Shown here: positions 46,347 through 55,651 of the stretch, in pieces
Layout of the letters: every line of letters starts with the position of its first letter
How positions within the stretch are numbered: the stretch's first letter is position 1
Assembly: GCF_025564065.1 (NCBI RefSeq)
Contig: NZ_JAMGZK010000055.1
Span: 329,270 to 393,269, forward strand
Direction: 5' to 3'
Source: Silvania hatchlandensis
Lineage (GTDB): Bacteria > Pseudomonadota > Gammaproteobacteria > Enterobacterales > Enterobacteriaceae
DNA length: 64,000 bases
Translations under genes and position numbers: made by a program
Notes under the pieces: model-generated
Told to the model about the DNA's origin: nothing
Database searches by the model: none
The model's input: only the letters and a program-made list of their open reading frames with translations

Positions 46347-46368
46347 AGCCCGCGCCAGTACGCGGGCT
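46347..46368. terminator. mscS terminator
   Basis: 8-bp stem AGCCCGCG/CGCGGGCT. The T-run is poor, but the site sits between the convergent mscS and TRAP-type gene stops. Confidence 0.6.
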
Positions 46369-46371
46369 CTG

Positions 46372-47418
46372 TTATTGATTTTCCTCTATCGAATCAGAGA
46401 GCAGCATGCTGACTGACTGTAATAACCTACCTGCATCCGTTACGCCTTTACTCTCCTGCTGTTCAATCCACCTGGCCTGTACCTGCTGATATCGTGTTGC
46501 ATCCCGCCATTGATTACACTCTTTGCGTGAAAGAAAGTGAACGTGCGCGCCTTGCTGTTCCAGCTGCTTCGCCATGCGATTCAGGCTGGTATCAAGCCAG
46601 GAGCCGAGGGCGTGTTCCGTCGATGCCGCAGCCCGTTGGATCGCAGCTCGGTCCTGGGGTGAAAGCGCATTCCAGGTCTGTTTATTGACCACCAGCAGAT
46701 AGACATGACCCAGCCAGAGAGCAGGGGAAAGCTGAATATAGGGCGCGGATCGCGGCGCACCAATATCGTCACCGCTATCCACATTCACCAGCAGCCCATC
46801 AAGTTGCCCCTTTTGTAGCGCGTCGACAATCTTGCTGTTCCACGGCAGAGTAACCGGCGTGGCGCCGGCATTACGCAAAAAAGACTGATGCCAGAAGCTG
46901 GCGGTGCGCCACCGCGTGCCTGTCAGCTGCGCAGGCCCCACACCAGACCTGGTGGTAAAAAATGCCGCCGGATAACCGAGGAAAAATTGCAGCATCACAA
47001 GATTATTGTTATCCAGCTCAGCGGCGAATTGCGGATACTCGCTAAATACGCGGTGAAAGAATTGCACCTGGGCATTGCCGCTATCCGGACCCAGCGGAAA
47101 GCTTTTAAACAGCTGATGGCGCGGGAGCTGTTCAGGGTTATATTCGGGAACCACAATGCCGATATCTGCGCGTTCTCCCTGCGACAGGGTTTCGAGCGCG
47201 TTATAACTGCTGCTAATTTCGCCGTTCCAGTGGGCATCAATTTTGATCCGCCCCTGAGACTCATGCTCAATCGCGTTGAAAAAGGTGTTCTTAATAATGT
47301 GAGTGCGCATATTCCCGTAAGGTTCGTGGTCGGTGTAGCGCAGCGTGGTTTGTGCTTTGACGACCCCAGGCAACACCAACGCGGCAAAGAGACAGAAAAC
47401 CCATCCGGTACGTTTCAT
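46372..47418 (-). CDS. orphan TRAP-type periplasmic solute-binding protein (DctP family)
   Basis: The 348-residue protein starts at ATG 47418 (MKRTGWVFC), with GAGGA about 7 bases upstream, and has a signal peptide ending VVKA. The mature part has DctP-family features: TLRYTDHEPYGNMRTHIIKNTFFNAIEHESQGRIKIDAHWNGEI at the start, IVVPEYNP, and FFTTRSGVGPAQLTGTRWRT containing the conserved Arg that usually holds a carboxylate ligand. TRAP systems need DctQ and DctM membrane subunits, and none lies here. E. coli has no gene between mscS and argO, so this is a lineage-specific insertion. Confidence 0.82.
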   Translation of the reverse strand: MKRTGWVFCLFAALVLPGVVKAQTTLRYTDHEPYGNMRTHIIKNTFFNAIEHESQGRIKIDAHWNGEISSSYNALETLSQGERADIGIVVPEYNPEQLPRHQLFKSFPLGPDSGNAQVQFFHRVFSEYPQFAAELDNNNLVMLQFFLGYPAAFFTTRSGVGPAQLTGTRWRTASFWHQSFLRNAGATPVTLPWNSKIVDALQKGQLDGLLVNVDSGDDIGAPRSAPYIQLSPALWLGHVYLLVVNKQTWNALSPQDRAAIQRAAASTEHALGSWLDTSLNRMAKQLEQQGAHVHFLSRKECNQWRDATRYQQVQARWIEQQESKGVTDAGRLLQSVSMLLSDSIEENQ

Positions 47419-47619
47419 ACAGATCCTCAGGCAAAGAGAGGGAGATACTGGCAGCATACTCGGGGCGAAGCAGTAACACTCTTGTTGAAATCTGATTCTG
47501 TCGGATCGCAAATGCACGCATTATTAACATTACTTATTTATGATTAATATTTTCAATTTCCTCTAATGATTCCCTCGCGGTATAGTCTGCGCTTAAGACG
47601 ATTTACCGGAATTCTTGTT

Positions 47620-48255
47620 ATGTTAACTTATTATTTTCAAGGGCTTATTTTGGGTGCGGCGATGATCCTGCCCCTCGGCCCACAAAATGCGTTTGTGATG
47701 AATCAGGGGATTCGCCGTCAGTATCATCTGATGATCGCCTTCCTATGCGCGGTCAGCGATCTGCTGCTGATCTGCGCGGGAATTTTTGGCGGCAGCGCGC
47801 TGCTGATGCAGTCGCCGTGGCTGCTGGCGCTGGTCACCTGGGGTGGCGTCGCATTTTTACTGTGGTATGGCTTTGGCGCGCTAAAAACAGCGATGAGCAG
47901 TAATCTGGAGCTGGCCAGCGCCGAGGTGATGAAGCAGGGGCGCTGGAAAATCATCGTTACCATGCTGGCGGTAACCTGGCTCAATCCGCACGTCTATCTG
48001 GATACTTTTGTGGTGCTGGGTAGTCTGGGTGGACAGCTGGATGTGGAGCCCAGACGCTGGTTCGCGTTGGGCACCGTCAGCGCCTCTTTCCTGTGGTTCT
48101 TCGGTCTGGCGCTGCTTGCGGCCTGGCTGGCCCCGCGCCTGCGCACGGCGAAAGCCCAACGCATCATCAATATTCTGGTGGGACTGGTGATGTGGGTGAT
48201 CGCGATCCAGCTGGCGAAAGATGGGATAGGTCATATCCAGAGCCTGCTTAACTAA
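47620..48255 (+). CDS. argO: arginine exporter ArgO
   Basis: ArgO (LysE/YggA family) exports arginine and canavanine across the inner membrane. The 211-residue protein has about six helices, with the family pattern [26 protein letters not shown] and the TM pair [18 protein letters not shown]. The start is ATG 47620 (MLTYYFQG), the E. coli position; the longer frame upstream is promoter DNA. In E. coli, ArgP (encoded 0.9 kb away) activates argO with arginine and blocks it with lysine. The AT-rich gap before it is suited to ArgP binding. Confidence 0.96.
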   Translation: MLTYYFQGLILGAAMILPLGPQNAFVMNQGIRRQYHLMIAFLCAVSDLLLICAGIFGGSALLMQSPWLLALVTWGGVAFLLWYGFGALKTAMSSNLELASAEVMKQGRWKIIVTMLAVTWLNPHVYLDTFVVLGSLGGQLDVEPRRWFALGTVSASFLWFFGLALLAAWLAPRLRTAKAQRIINILVGLVMWVIAIQLAKDGIGHIQSLLN

Positions 48256-48347
48256 GCGTTCTCTTATGGACATCTGAGTATGAAACGCTAAGCTTGCTGG
48301 CATGCGCCCTGTAAAATGGGCACTCTTCGCAACATGGAGGAATAACA

Positions 48348-49094
48348 GTGAAGTTTAACGTACTCGCCCTCGCGGCATTAGTCAGTTTTGGCGCAGTGTC
48401 GGCACAGGCAAACGAATTGCCTAACAGCCCACATATCGTCACCACAGGAACCGCAAGCGTGGATGCCGTACCGGACATCGCCACGTTAGCCATTGAGGTG
48501 AATGCTTCTGCAAAGGATGCAGCATCCGCCAAGAAACAGGCAGATGACCGTGTTGCGCAATATCTCTCGTTCCTGGAACAGAACCAGGTCGCCAAGAAAG
48601 ACATTAACGCCGCGAACCTGCGCACCCAGCCAGATTATGATTACCAGAATGGCAAAAGCATTCTGAAAGGCTATCGTGCGGTGCGGACTGTCGAAGTCAC
48701 GGTGCGTCAGCTCGACAAGCTGAATGCGCTGCTGGATGGTGCACTGAAGGCGGGCCTGAACGAGATCCGTTCTGTCTCACTGGGCGTTGCGCAACCAGAA
48801 AAATACAAAGATGAAGCGCGTAAAGCTGCCATTGATGATGCGCTGCGTCAGGCACAGCAGCTGGCTTCTGGCTTTAACACTAAGCTGGGACCGGTGTACA
48901 GCGTACGCTACCATGTCTCTAACTATCAGCCGAGCCCGGTGGTACGCATGATGAAGGCGGATGCCGCGCCGGTATCTGCCCAGGAAACTTACGAGCAGCC
49001 GACGATTCAGTTCGACGATCAGGTTGACGTGGTGTTCCAGATTGAACCTGCGCAGGCTCAGCAGCAGCCTGAAAGCGCACCAAAAGCTCAGTAA
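48348..49094 (+). CDS. yggE: YggE, SIMPL-domain periplasmic protein
   Basis: The 248-residue protein has a signal peptide ending VSAQA and one SIMPL (DUF541) domain: PHIVTTGTASVDAVPDIATLAIEVNASAKDAASAKKQADD, KKDINAANLRTQPDYDY, and YRAVRTVEVTVRQLDKL. In E. coli it lowers the level of reactive oxygen species; the mechanism is unknown. Related BP26 forms ring-shaped multimers. GGAGG lies 8 bases before the ATG. A hairpin built from the CCCTCTCC motif ends the gene. Confidence 0.94.
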   Translation: MKFNVLALAALVSFGAVSAQANELPNSPHIVTTGTASVDAVPDIATLAIEVNASAKDAASAKKQADDRVAQYLSFLEQNQVAKKDINAANLRTQPDYDYQNGKSILKGYRAVRTVEVTVRQLDKLNALLDGALKAGLNEIRSVSLGVAQPEKYKDEARKAAIDDALRQAQQLASGFNTKLGPVYSVRYHVSNYQPSPVVRMMKADAAPVSAQETYEQPTIQFDDQVDVVFQIEPAQAQQQPESAPKAQ

Positions 49095-49108
49095 TAGCCC
49101 TTCACGTT

Positions 49109-49135
49109 CCCTCTCCCATAAAGGAGAGGGTTTTT
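49109..49135 (+). terminator. yggE terminator (CCCTCTCC hairpin)
   Basis: 8-bp stem CCCTCTCC/GGAGAGGG followed by TTTTT. The stem has the same sequence as the core of the REPIN-like repeats. Confidence 0.85.
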
Positions 49136-49137
49136 CG

Positions 49138-50031
49138 TTAGTCCTGTCGCAACACCTTATGCCCGTGCGCCAGCAGCGCGTCAGTCACGTTGCGCATCAT
49201 GCGGCTTTCCGGCGCAAAACGGTGCCAGTAAAGCATGCGGCGCTGATGTAAGCCTGGCGTCAGATCGATAAGTTCGCCGTTCTGAATTTCTCTCTCAATC
49301 TGCAAATGCGGGATCATGCAGCAGGTGGTGCCCTGACGTGCCAGCTGGACGAAAGCTTCTGATGAGTTAACGATATGGCACGGCACGCTGCCCGGCGGCA
49401 GGTCGAAGTTCTGCTGTAGAAATGCCTGATGCATATCATCAAGATGGTCAAAGGCCACGGCCGGGGCTTTCAGCAGTGCGGCGCGGGTCACGCCGTTGGG
49501 GAAGTAGCGATCGGCAAAGGCTTTGGAACCGACAAACAGGTAGTCCAGCGCTCCCAACTGATCCACCAGGCAGCTTGGCAGCGCCTGCGGCTGGATACTG
49601 ACTGCGCCAACCACCTCGCCGCGACGCAGACGTTCCTGGGTGCGGGTTTCGTCTTCTACCTGCAGATTCAGACGGATCGGGGAGTCGGCCAGGACCGGCG
49701 CAAGCGCAGGCAGCAGCCAGGTGGCCAGACTGTCGGCGTTAACCGCCAGCGACAGCAGCAGGGGGGTCGAGCCGGTCTGTTCATCGCCCAGCCACTCATC
49801 TTCCAGCAGTTCAACCTGACGCAGCAGGGCCAGCAGTTTTTGCCCCTGTTCGGTGGGACGCGGCGGTACGGTACGAACCAGCAGCGGCTGCCCGAACATA
49901 TTTTCAAGCTGTTTGATTCGCTGTGAGACGGCGGATTGCGTAATACACAGCTTTTGCGCTGCGCGTTCAAATCCGCGTTCACGAATAACGGCATCAAGCG
50001 CCTGTAGTGTTCTGTAGTCCGGACGTTTCAT
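49138..50031 (-). CDS. argP: LysR-family regulator ArgP (IciA)
   Basis: ArgP activates argO and other genes according to the arginine/lysine balance and was first described as an inhibitor of replication initiation. The 297-residue protein has the E. coli length, an N-terminal winged HTH ([36 protein letters not shown], about 11-46) and a LysR effector domain. It is divergent from rpiA across 151 bases and convergent with yggE. Conservation of both argP and argO here supports an intact regulatory pair. Confidence 0.97.
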   Translation of the reverse strand: MKRPDYRTLQALDAVIRERGFERAAQKLCITQSAVSQRIKQLENMFGQPLLVRTVPPRPTEQGQKLLALLRQVELLEDEWLGDEQTGSTPLLLSLAVNADSLATWLLPALAPVLADSPIRLNLQVEDETRTQERLRRGEVVGAVSIQPQALPSCLVDQLGALDYLFVGSKAFADRYFPNGVTRAALLKAPAVAFDHLDDMHQAFLQQNFDLPPGSVPCHIVNSSEAFVQLARQGTTCCMIPHLQIEREIQNGELIDLTPGLHQRRMLYWHRFAPESRMMRNVTDALLAHGHKVLRQD

Positions 50032-50182
50032 TGCTCTGGCTGACTCCCAAATAGTTCATTACGTCGCACTATGACATAAATTTATGTTTGATACAGACGA
50101 AATTGGTGACCTCGCAGATCACATGGCACAGGTGAATGTTCTATAATGCGCGTCACGCAAAAAACACCACAGGCAAGAGATC

Positions 50183-50842
50183 ATGACGCAGGATGAACTG
50201 AAAAAAGCAGTAGGATGGGCCGCTCTCCAGTATGTACAGCCGGGCACCATTGTCGGCGTGGGCACTGGATCTACGGCAGCACACTTTATTGATGCGCTGG
50301 GTACGATGAAGGGCCAGATCGAGGGCGCAGTATCCAGCTCAGATGCCTCCACGGAAAAGCTAAAAAGCCTCGGTATCACTGTTTTTGATCTGAACGAAGT
50401 GGATCGTCTGGGGATTTACGTCGACGGCGCGGATGAGATTAACGGCCATATGCAGATGATAAAAGGCGGCGGTGCGGCATTGACGCGCGAGAAAATTATT
50501 GCCTCCGTGGCCGACAAGTTTATCTGCATCGCCGATGCCTCCAAGCAGGTCGATATTCTGGGTACCTTCCCACTGCCGGTTGAAGTGATCCCGATGGCAC
50601 GCAGCGCAGTTGCGCGCGAGCTGGTCAAACTGGGCGGCCGTCCGGAATACCGCCAGGGTGTGGTAACGGATAACGGCAACGTGATCCTCGATGTTTACGG
50701 TCTGGAAATTGTGGACGCTATCGCGATGGAAAATGCCATTAATGGCCTGCCAGGCGTGGTAACAGTAGGGTTATTTGCCAATCGTGGTGCCGATGTCGCA
50801 CTGATTGGCACTGCCGATGGCGTCAAAACCATCGTGAAATGA
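50183..50842 (+). CDS. rpiA: ribose-5-phosphate isomerase A
   Basis: RpiA interconverts ribose-5-phosphate and ribulose-5-phosphate. The 219-residue protein has the E. coli length and the motifs [46 protein letters not shown] with catalytic Asp and Glu residues, and [18 protein letters not shown]. Its ATG follows AGGCAAGAG. It works with TktA, also in this window. A GC-rich hairpin with a T-run follows. Confidence 0.98.
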   Translation: MTQDELKKAVGWAALQYVQPGTIVGVGTGSTAAHFIDALGTMKGQIEGAVSSSDASTEKLKSLGITVFDLNEVDRLGIYVDGADEINGHMQMIKGGGAALTREKIIASVADKFICIADASKQVDILGTFPLPVEVIPMARSAVARELVKLGGRPEYRQGVVTDNGNVILDVYGLEIVDAIAMENAINGLPGVVTVGLFANRGADVALIGTADGVKTIVK

Positions 50843-50848
50843 TCTGAC

Positions 50849-50878
50849 GGGGGGGGCCTCCCCCCGCTAACTTTTTTT
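50849..50878 (+). terminator. rpiA terminator
   Basis: G-run/C-run stem (CGGGGGG with CCCCCCG) followed by CTAACTTTTTTT. Confidence 0.8.
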
Positions 50879-51108
50879 GCAAAGGCCATATTCGGTGACT
50901 TGTATCACATTTCTGATGGTCTTCTGACGATCCTGCCGCATTCGTATTTTTCCTTAGCATTTTTGACTGCCATTTCACGCTGGATGACTTTTCTTCAGAG
51001 TCCCGACGCAAACGTTCATATTGCTGCAATAGTTTTTTTTGATATGTTGGCTGGAGCGGATTCAAATCCAGCACAACATAGTTCAGACAATCAGACAGGG
51101 TCGGGTAA

Positions 51109-52341
51109 ATGGCAAAGGTATCACTGGAGAAAGACAAGATTAAATTTCTGCTGGTCGAAGGGGTGCATCAGAAAGCACTGGATAACCTTCGTGCGGCAGG
51201 TTACACCAACATCGAATTTCACAAAGGTGCGCTGGACACCGAACAGCTGAAAGAGTCGATCCGTGATGCCCACTTCATTGGTCTGCGATCCCGTACCCAT
51301 CTGACAGAAGACGTGATTGCGGCGGCGGAAAAACTGGTGGCGATCGGCTGCTTCTGCATCGGCACCAACCAGGTTGATCTTAGCGCGGCGGCAAAGCGTG
51401 GGATCCCGGTGTTCAACGCCCCGTTCTCCAACACCCGTTCCGTGGCGGAGTTAGTGATTGGCGAGCTGCTGCTGCTGCTGCGCGGTATTCCTGAAGCCAA
51501 CGCCAAAGCACACCGTGGGATCTGGAATAAGCTGGCATCCGGTTCTTTCGAAGCGCGTGGTAAAAAACTGGGTATTATTGGTTACGGCCACATCGGCACG
51601 CAACTGGGTATTCTCGCAGAGTCGCTGGGGATGCATGTCTTCTTCTACGACATCGAAAACAAACTGCCGCTGGGTAACGCCACTCAGGTTCAGCATCTTT
51701 CCGACTTGCTTAATATGAGCGATGTGGTGAGTTTGCACGTGCCGGAAAACGCCTCCACCAAAAACATGATGGGTGCAGAAGAGCTGGCGCTGATGAAGCC
51801 GGGCTCGCTGCTGATCAACGCCGCACGTGGTACGGTCGTGGACATCCCGGCCCTGTGCGAAGCGCTGAAGCGTAAGCATCTGGCGGGGGCGGCAATCGAC
51901 GTCTTCCCAACCGAGCCTGCCACCAACACCGATCCGTTCACCTCGCCGCTGTGCGAGTTTGATAACGTGATCCTGACGCCACACATCGGTGGTTCAACGC
52001 AGGAAGCGCAGGAAAATATTGGCCTTGAAGTGGCCGGTAAGCTGAGCAAATATTCCGATAACGGTTCAACCCTTTCTGCGGTGAACTTCCCGGAAGTTTC
52101 GCTCCCGCTGCACGGCGGTCGCCGTTTGCTTCATATCCATGAAAACCGTCCTGGCGTGCTGACAGCCCTTAACCAGATTTTCGCCGATCAGGGTGTGAAC
52201 ATTGCTGCGCAGTATCTGCAAACCAACGCGCAGATGGGTTATGTCGTTATCGATATCGAAGCGGATGAAGATGTGGCTGAGAAAGCATTGCAGGGGATGA
52301 AGGCGATTCCAGGCACTATTCGCGCTCGCCTGTTGTACTGA
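51109..52341 (+). CDS. serA: D-3-phosphoglycerate dehydrogenase
   Basis: SerA catalyses the first step of serine synthesis, oxidising 3-phosphoglycerate with NAD+, and is inhibited by serine. The 410-residue protein has the E. coli length. It has the nucleotide-binding GIIGYGHIGTQLGILAESLGMHVFFYD, active-site segments around INAARGTVVD and PHIGGSTQEAQENIG, and a C-terminal ACT domain (about 339-410, HENRPGVLTALNQIFADQGVNIAAQYL) that binds serine. The 266-base upstream gap holds its promoters. Its serine feeds the glycine system gcvTHP encoded nearby. Confidence 0.98.
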   Translation: MAKVSLEKDKIKFLLVEGVHQKALDNLRAAGYTNIEFHKGALDTEQLKESIRDAHFIGLRSRTHLTEDVIAAAEKLVAIGCFCIGTNQVDLSAAAKRGIPVFNAPFSNTRSVAELVIGELLLLLRGIPEANAKAHRGIWNKLASGSFEARGKKLGIIGYGHIGTQLGILAESLGMHVFFYDIENKLPLGNATQVQHLSDLLNMSDVVSLHVPENASTKNMMGAEELALMKPGSLLINAARGTVVDIPALCEALKRKHLAGAAIDVFPTEPATNTDPFTSPLCEFDNVILTPHIGGSTQEAQENIGLEVAGKLSKYSDNGSTLSAVNFPEVSLPLHGGRRLLHIHENRPGVLTALNQIFADQGVNIAAQYLQTNAQMGYVVIDIEADEDVAEKALQGMKAIPGTIRARLLY

Positions 52342-52355
52342 TTTACTGCTTTTAG

Positions 52356-52379
52356 CCCGGCGCGCGTATTGCCGCCGGG
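52356..52379. terminator. serA/fau bidirectional terminator (REP-like)
   Basis: CCCGGC/GCCGGG stem with flanking A- and T-tracts between the convergent serA and fau stops. The gap is only 48 bases, leaving no room for the sRNA that E. coli has between ygfA and serA. Confidence 0.65.
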
Positions 52380-52389
52380 TAAAACGATG

Positions 52390-52992
52390 TCACCACTGCC
52401 ATATCTTTGACGGCGTGACCACTGCCGGCAGAGGAATATCCCATTTCTCGACCGGCAATGCCTCCACGCGCTGACAGTCGTGCGCGTAGCCCACCGGCCG
52501 CAGGCCATACTGCTGCCAGTTTTGCAGGGTACGATCGTAGAACCCCCCGCCCATTCCCAGACGCTGGCCGTTGTCATCAAAAGCCACCAGCGGCGTCACC
52601 AGCACATCCAGCTTTGCCAGCGGCAACACGTCGCGCACGTCCAGTTTAGGTTCTGTAATTCTCAGACGATTCACCACCAGTTCGCTCTGCGGATGGTAGT
52701 TCAGGAACAGCAGGTTGCCGGGGCTGAACGGGTGCAGCACCGGCAGATAGACCTTTTTCCCGGCGCGCCACAGCTGGTCAATCAGCGGTTGGGTATCGAG
52801 TTCACCATCGAAAGAGAGAAACAGAGCAACAGTGTGCGCCATCACCACGGGCGAATACGCCATCATGCGGGCGGCGGCCTGCTGGGCAAAATGGGCTTGC
52901 TGGTCAGCGGTTAAGGCGCGACGATGCTGACGAATTAACTGGCGAATATGCTGACGAGAGGGGGGTACTTCAGGAAGTTGGGTCATGGTCAT
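52390..52992 (-). CDS. fau: 5-formyltetrahydrofolate cyclo-ligase
   Basis: Fau (YgfA) turns 5-formyl-THF into 5,10-methenyl-THF with ATP, clearing an inhibitor of folate enzymes. The 200-residue protein shows FLSFDGELDTQPLI, the phosphate-binding LVTPLVAFDDNGQRLGMGGGFYDRTLQNW and the C-terminal WDIPLPAVVTPSK. The E. coli entry begins 18 residues later; here ATG 52992 or 52986 extends the N-terminus. It lies just downstream of 6S RNA and is probably cotranscribed with it, as in E. coli. Confidence 0.94.
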   Translation of the reverse strand: MTMTQLPEVPPSRQHIRQLIRQHRRALTADQQAHFAQQAAARMMAYSPVVMAHTVALFLSFDGELDTQPLIDQLWRAGKKVYLPVLHPFSPGNLLFLNYHPQSELVVNRLRITEPKLDVRDVLPLAKLDVLVTPLVAFDDNGQRLGMGGGFYDRTLQNWQQYGLRPVGYAHDCQRVEALPVEKWDIPLPAVVTPSKIWQW

Positions 52993-53015
52993 AACAGGGT
53001 AGGTAGAAAGGTGAG

Positions 53016-53199
53016 GGAATCTCCGAGATGCCGCCGCAGGCTGTAACCCTTGAACCCTTGGTTCAAGGTGAATGTGTCGTCATAGTCTTAAGGCTTCTCG
53101 GACGAACCGAGCGTGCTCACCGACCATGGAGCGCCACATTCTTGTGGTATGAAATATCGGCTCAGGGGACTGGCCCGCATGCGAACATCTCAGAGAAAT
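53016..53199 (-). ncRNA. ssrS: 6S RNA
   Basis: The minus strand matches E. coli 6S RNA nearly base for base: it starts ATTTCTCTGAGATGTTCGCA and ends CATCTCGGAGATTCC, whose ends pair to form the closing stem. The central bubble with CCGATATTTCATACCACAAG and the GTTCAAGGGTTACAG segment are present. About 184 bases. 6S RNA binds sigma-70 RNA polymerase and acts as a promoter decoy in stationary phase. It sits between zapA and fau in the same direction, as in E. coli. Confidence 0.97.
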
Positions 53200-53240
53200 T
53201 TTTCCTTCAGGGTCACTCTACCATAGTAGACCACGAAGTG

Positions 53241-53612
<372 letters not shown>

Positions 53613-53737
53613 TCAAGGGTCTGCGAAGGGGCGACACTATAGCTACCCTGGTGCGGAGATACAAGCCCTATTCTGGTTCACCAGGGTCCAAAGTGGTAGC
53701 ATATCATGAATATTCTTCCCAACGATGACGAATGCGC

Positions 53738-54316
53738 ATGTCTATACAGAACGAAATGCCGGGTTACACCGAAGTAAGCCAGTTACTGAACCAGCAGGGC
53801 GTGGGTTTAACCCCTGCTGAAATGCACGGTCTGATTAGCGGAATGTTGTGTGGTGGAAACAACGACAGCTCATGGCTGCCGCTGATTCACGACCTGACGA
53901 ACGAAGGTCTGGCGTTTGGTCACGACCTGGCTCAGGCGCTGCGTAAAATGCACGGCGCCACCAGCGATGCGCTGGAAGACGACGGCTTCCTTTTTCAGCT
54001 TTATCTGCCTGAAGGCGACGACGTCAGCGTGTTCGATCGCGCCGATGCGCTGGCCGGTTGGGTCAACCACTACCTGCTGGGGCTTGGCGTTACACAGCCC
54101 AAGCTTGAGAAGGTAACCGGTGAAACCGGGGAAGCGATCGACGATCTGCGTAACATCGCTCAGCTGGGCTATGACGAGGACGAAGACCAGGAAGAGCTGG
54201 AGATGTCTGTCGAAGAGATTATTGAGTATGTGCGCGTCGCGTCGCTGCTGTGCCACGACACCTTTACGCGCGTACAGCCTACTGCGCCGGAAGTGCGCAA
54301 ACCAACCTTACATTAA
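53738..54316 (+). CDS. ygfB: YgfB, UPF0149 family protein
   Basis: The 192-residue protein starts at ATG 53738 ([13 protein letters not shown]), two codons inside the open frame, as in E. coli. It is all-helical, with [33 protein letters not shown] and the acidic [23 protein letters not shown]. The function is unknown in E. coli; in Pseudomonas aeruginosa a YgfB homologue alters beta-lactamase expression. It leads the ygfB-pepP-ubiH-ubiI run; pepP begins 21 bases on behind AGGAGG. Confidence 0.95.
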   Translation: MSIQNEMPGYTEVSQLLNQQGVGLTPAEMHGLISGMLCGGNNDSSWLPLIHDLTNEGLAFGHDLAQALRKMHGATSDALEDDGFLFQLYLPEGDDVSVFDRADALAGWVNHYLLGLGVTQPKLEKVTGETGEAIDDLRNIAQLGYDEDEDQEELEMSVEEIIEYVRVASLLCHDTFTRVQPTAPEVRKPTLH

Positions 54317-54337
54317 TAACAACGACAGGAGGGTGTC

Positions 54338-55651
54338 ATGACTCAGCAAGAGTATCTTCGCCGCCGTCAGGCGCTGCTGGCGACCATGCAGCCGGGCAGC
54401 GCCGCGCTAATTTTTTCCGCACCGGAAGCGACGCGCAGCGCCGACAGTGAATATCCGTACCGCCAGAGCAGTGATTTCGGCTATTTCACCGGCTTTAACG
54501 AGCCTGAGTCGGTACTGGTGCTGATTAAAAGTCACGACACCCACAACCACAGCGTGCTGTTTAACCGCGTGCGCGATCTCACCGCCGAGATCTGGTTTGG
54601 CCGCCGTTTAGGCCAGCAGGCCGCGCCGGAAAAGCTGAGCGTCGATCGTGCGCTGGCATTTAGCGAGATCAACGACCAGCTCTATCAACTGCTCAACGGT
54701 CTGGATGCGATATACCACGCCCAGGGCGAATATGCCTGGGCCGACGAGATTGTCTTTGCCGCGCTGGATAAGCTTCGCAAAGGCTCACGTCAGAATCTGA
54801 AAGCGCCCGCCGCGCTCATCGACTGGCGTCCCGCGGTGCATGAGCAGCGCTTGTTCAAGTCCGCAGAAGAGCTGGACGTGATGCGCCGCGCAGGCGAGAT
54901 CAGCGCGCTGGCGCATACCCGGGCGATGGAAAAATGCCGTCCGGGGATGTTCGAGTATCAACTGGAAGGCGAAATTCACCATGAGTTTACCCGCCACGGC
55001 GCACGCTATCCGGCTTACAACACCATTGTGGGTGGCGGCGAAAATGGCTGCATCCTGCATTACACCGAGAACGAAAGCCTCTTGCAAGATGGCGATCTGG
55101 TGCTGATTGACGCCGGTTGCGAATACCAGGGCTACGCGGGCGATATCACCCGTACCTTCCCGGTTAACGGCAAATTTACCCCGGCCCAGCGCGCCGTTTA
55201 CGACATCGTTTTGCGTTCGCTGGACACGGCGCTGGCCCTGTACCGCCCCGGCACCTCCATTCAGGCGGTGACCGGCGAGGTGGTGCGTATTATGGTCAGC
55301 GGCCTGGTGGAGCTGGGTATTCTCAACGGCGACGTGGATCAGCTGGTAGCCGATAACGCCCATCGTCCCTTCTTTATGCATGGCCTGAGCCACTGGCTGG
55401 GGCTGGATGTGCATGACGTGGGCGCGTACGGTCCAGAGCGTTCGCGCGTGCTGGAACCGGGAATGGTGCTGACCGTTGAGCCGGGTTTATATATCGCGCC
55501 GGATGCCGATGTTCCTGCCCAGTATCGCGGGATTGGCATTCGTATCGAAGATGACATTGTGATCACCGAAACCGGCAATGAAAACCTGACCGCCTCAGTA
55601 GTGAAAAGCGCTGACGCTATCGAAGCGCTGATGGCGGCGGCCCGCGCATGA
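54338..55651 (+). CDS. pepP: Xaa-Pro aminopeptidase P
   Basis: PepP removes the N-terminal residue next to proline. The 437-residue protein has an N-terminal creatinase-like domain (1-175) and the pita-bread catalytic domain with two-Mn2+ ligands visible in VLIDAGCEYQGYAGDITRTFPV (two Asp), FFMHGLSHWLGLDVHD (His), MVLTVEPGLYI (Glu) and GIRIEDDIVI (Glu). It is a few residues shorter than E. coli PepP. The ATG follows AGGAGG, and its stop overlaps the ubiH start by four bases. Confidence 0.97.
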   Translation: MTQQEYLRRRQALLATMQPGSAALIFSAPEATRSADSEYPYRQSSDFGYFTGFNEPESVLVLIKSHDTHNHSVLFNRVRDLTAEIWFGRRLGQQAAPEKLSVDRALAFSEINDQLYQLLNGLDAIYHAQGEYAWADEIVFAALDKLRKGSRQNLKAPAALIDWRPAVHEQRLFKSAEELDVMRRAGEISALAHTRAMEKCRPGMFEYQLEGEIHHEFTRHGARYPAYNTIVGGGENGCILHYTENESLLQDGDLVLIDAGCEYQGYAGDITRTFPVNGKFTPAQRAVYDIVLRSLDTALALYRPGTSIQAVTGEVVRIMVSGLVELGILNGDVDQLVADNAHRPFFMHGLSHWLGLDVHDVGAYGPERSRVLEPGMVLTVEPGLYIAPDADVPAQYRGIGIRIEDDIVITETGNENLTASVVKSADAIEALMAAARA

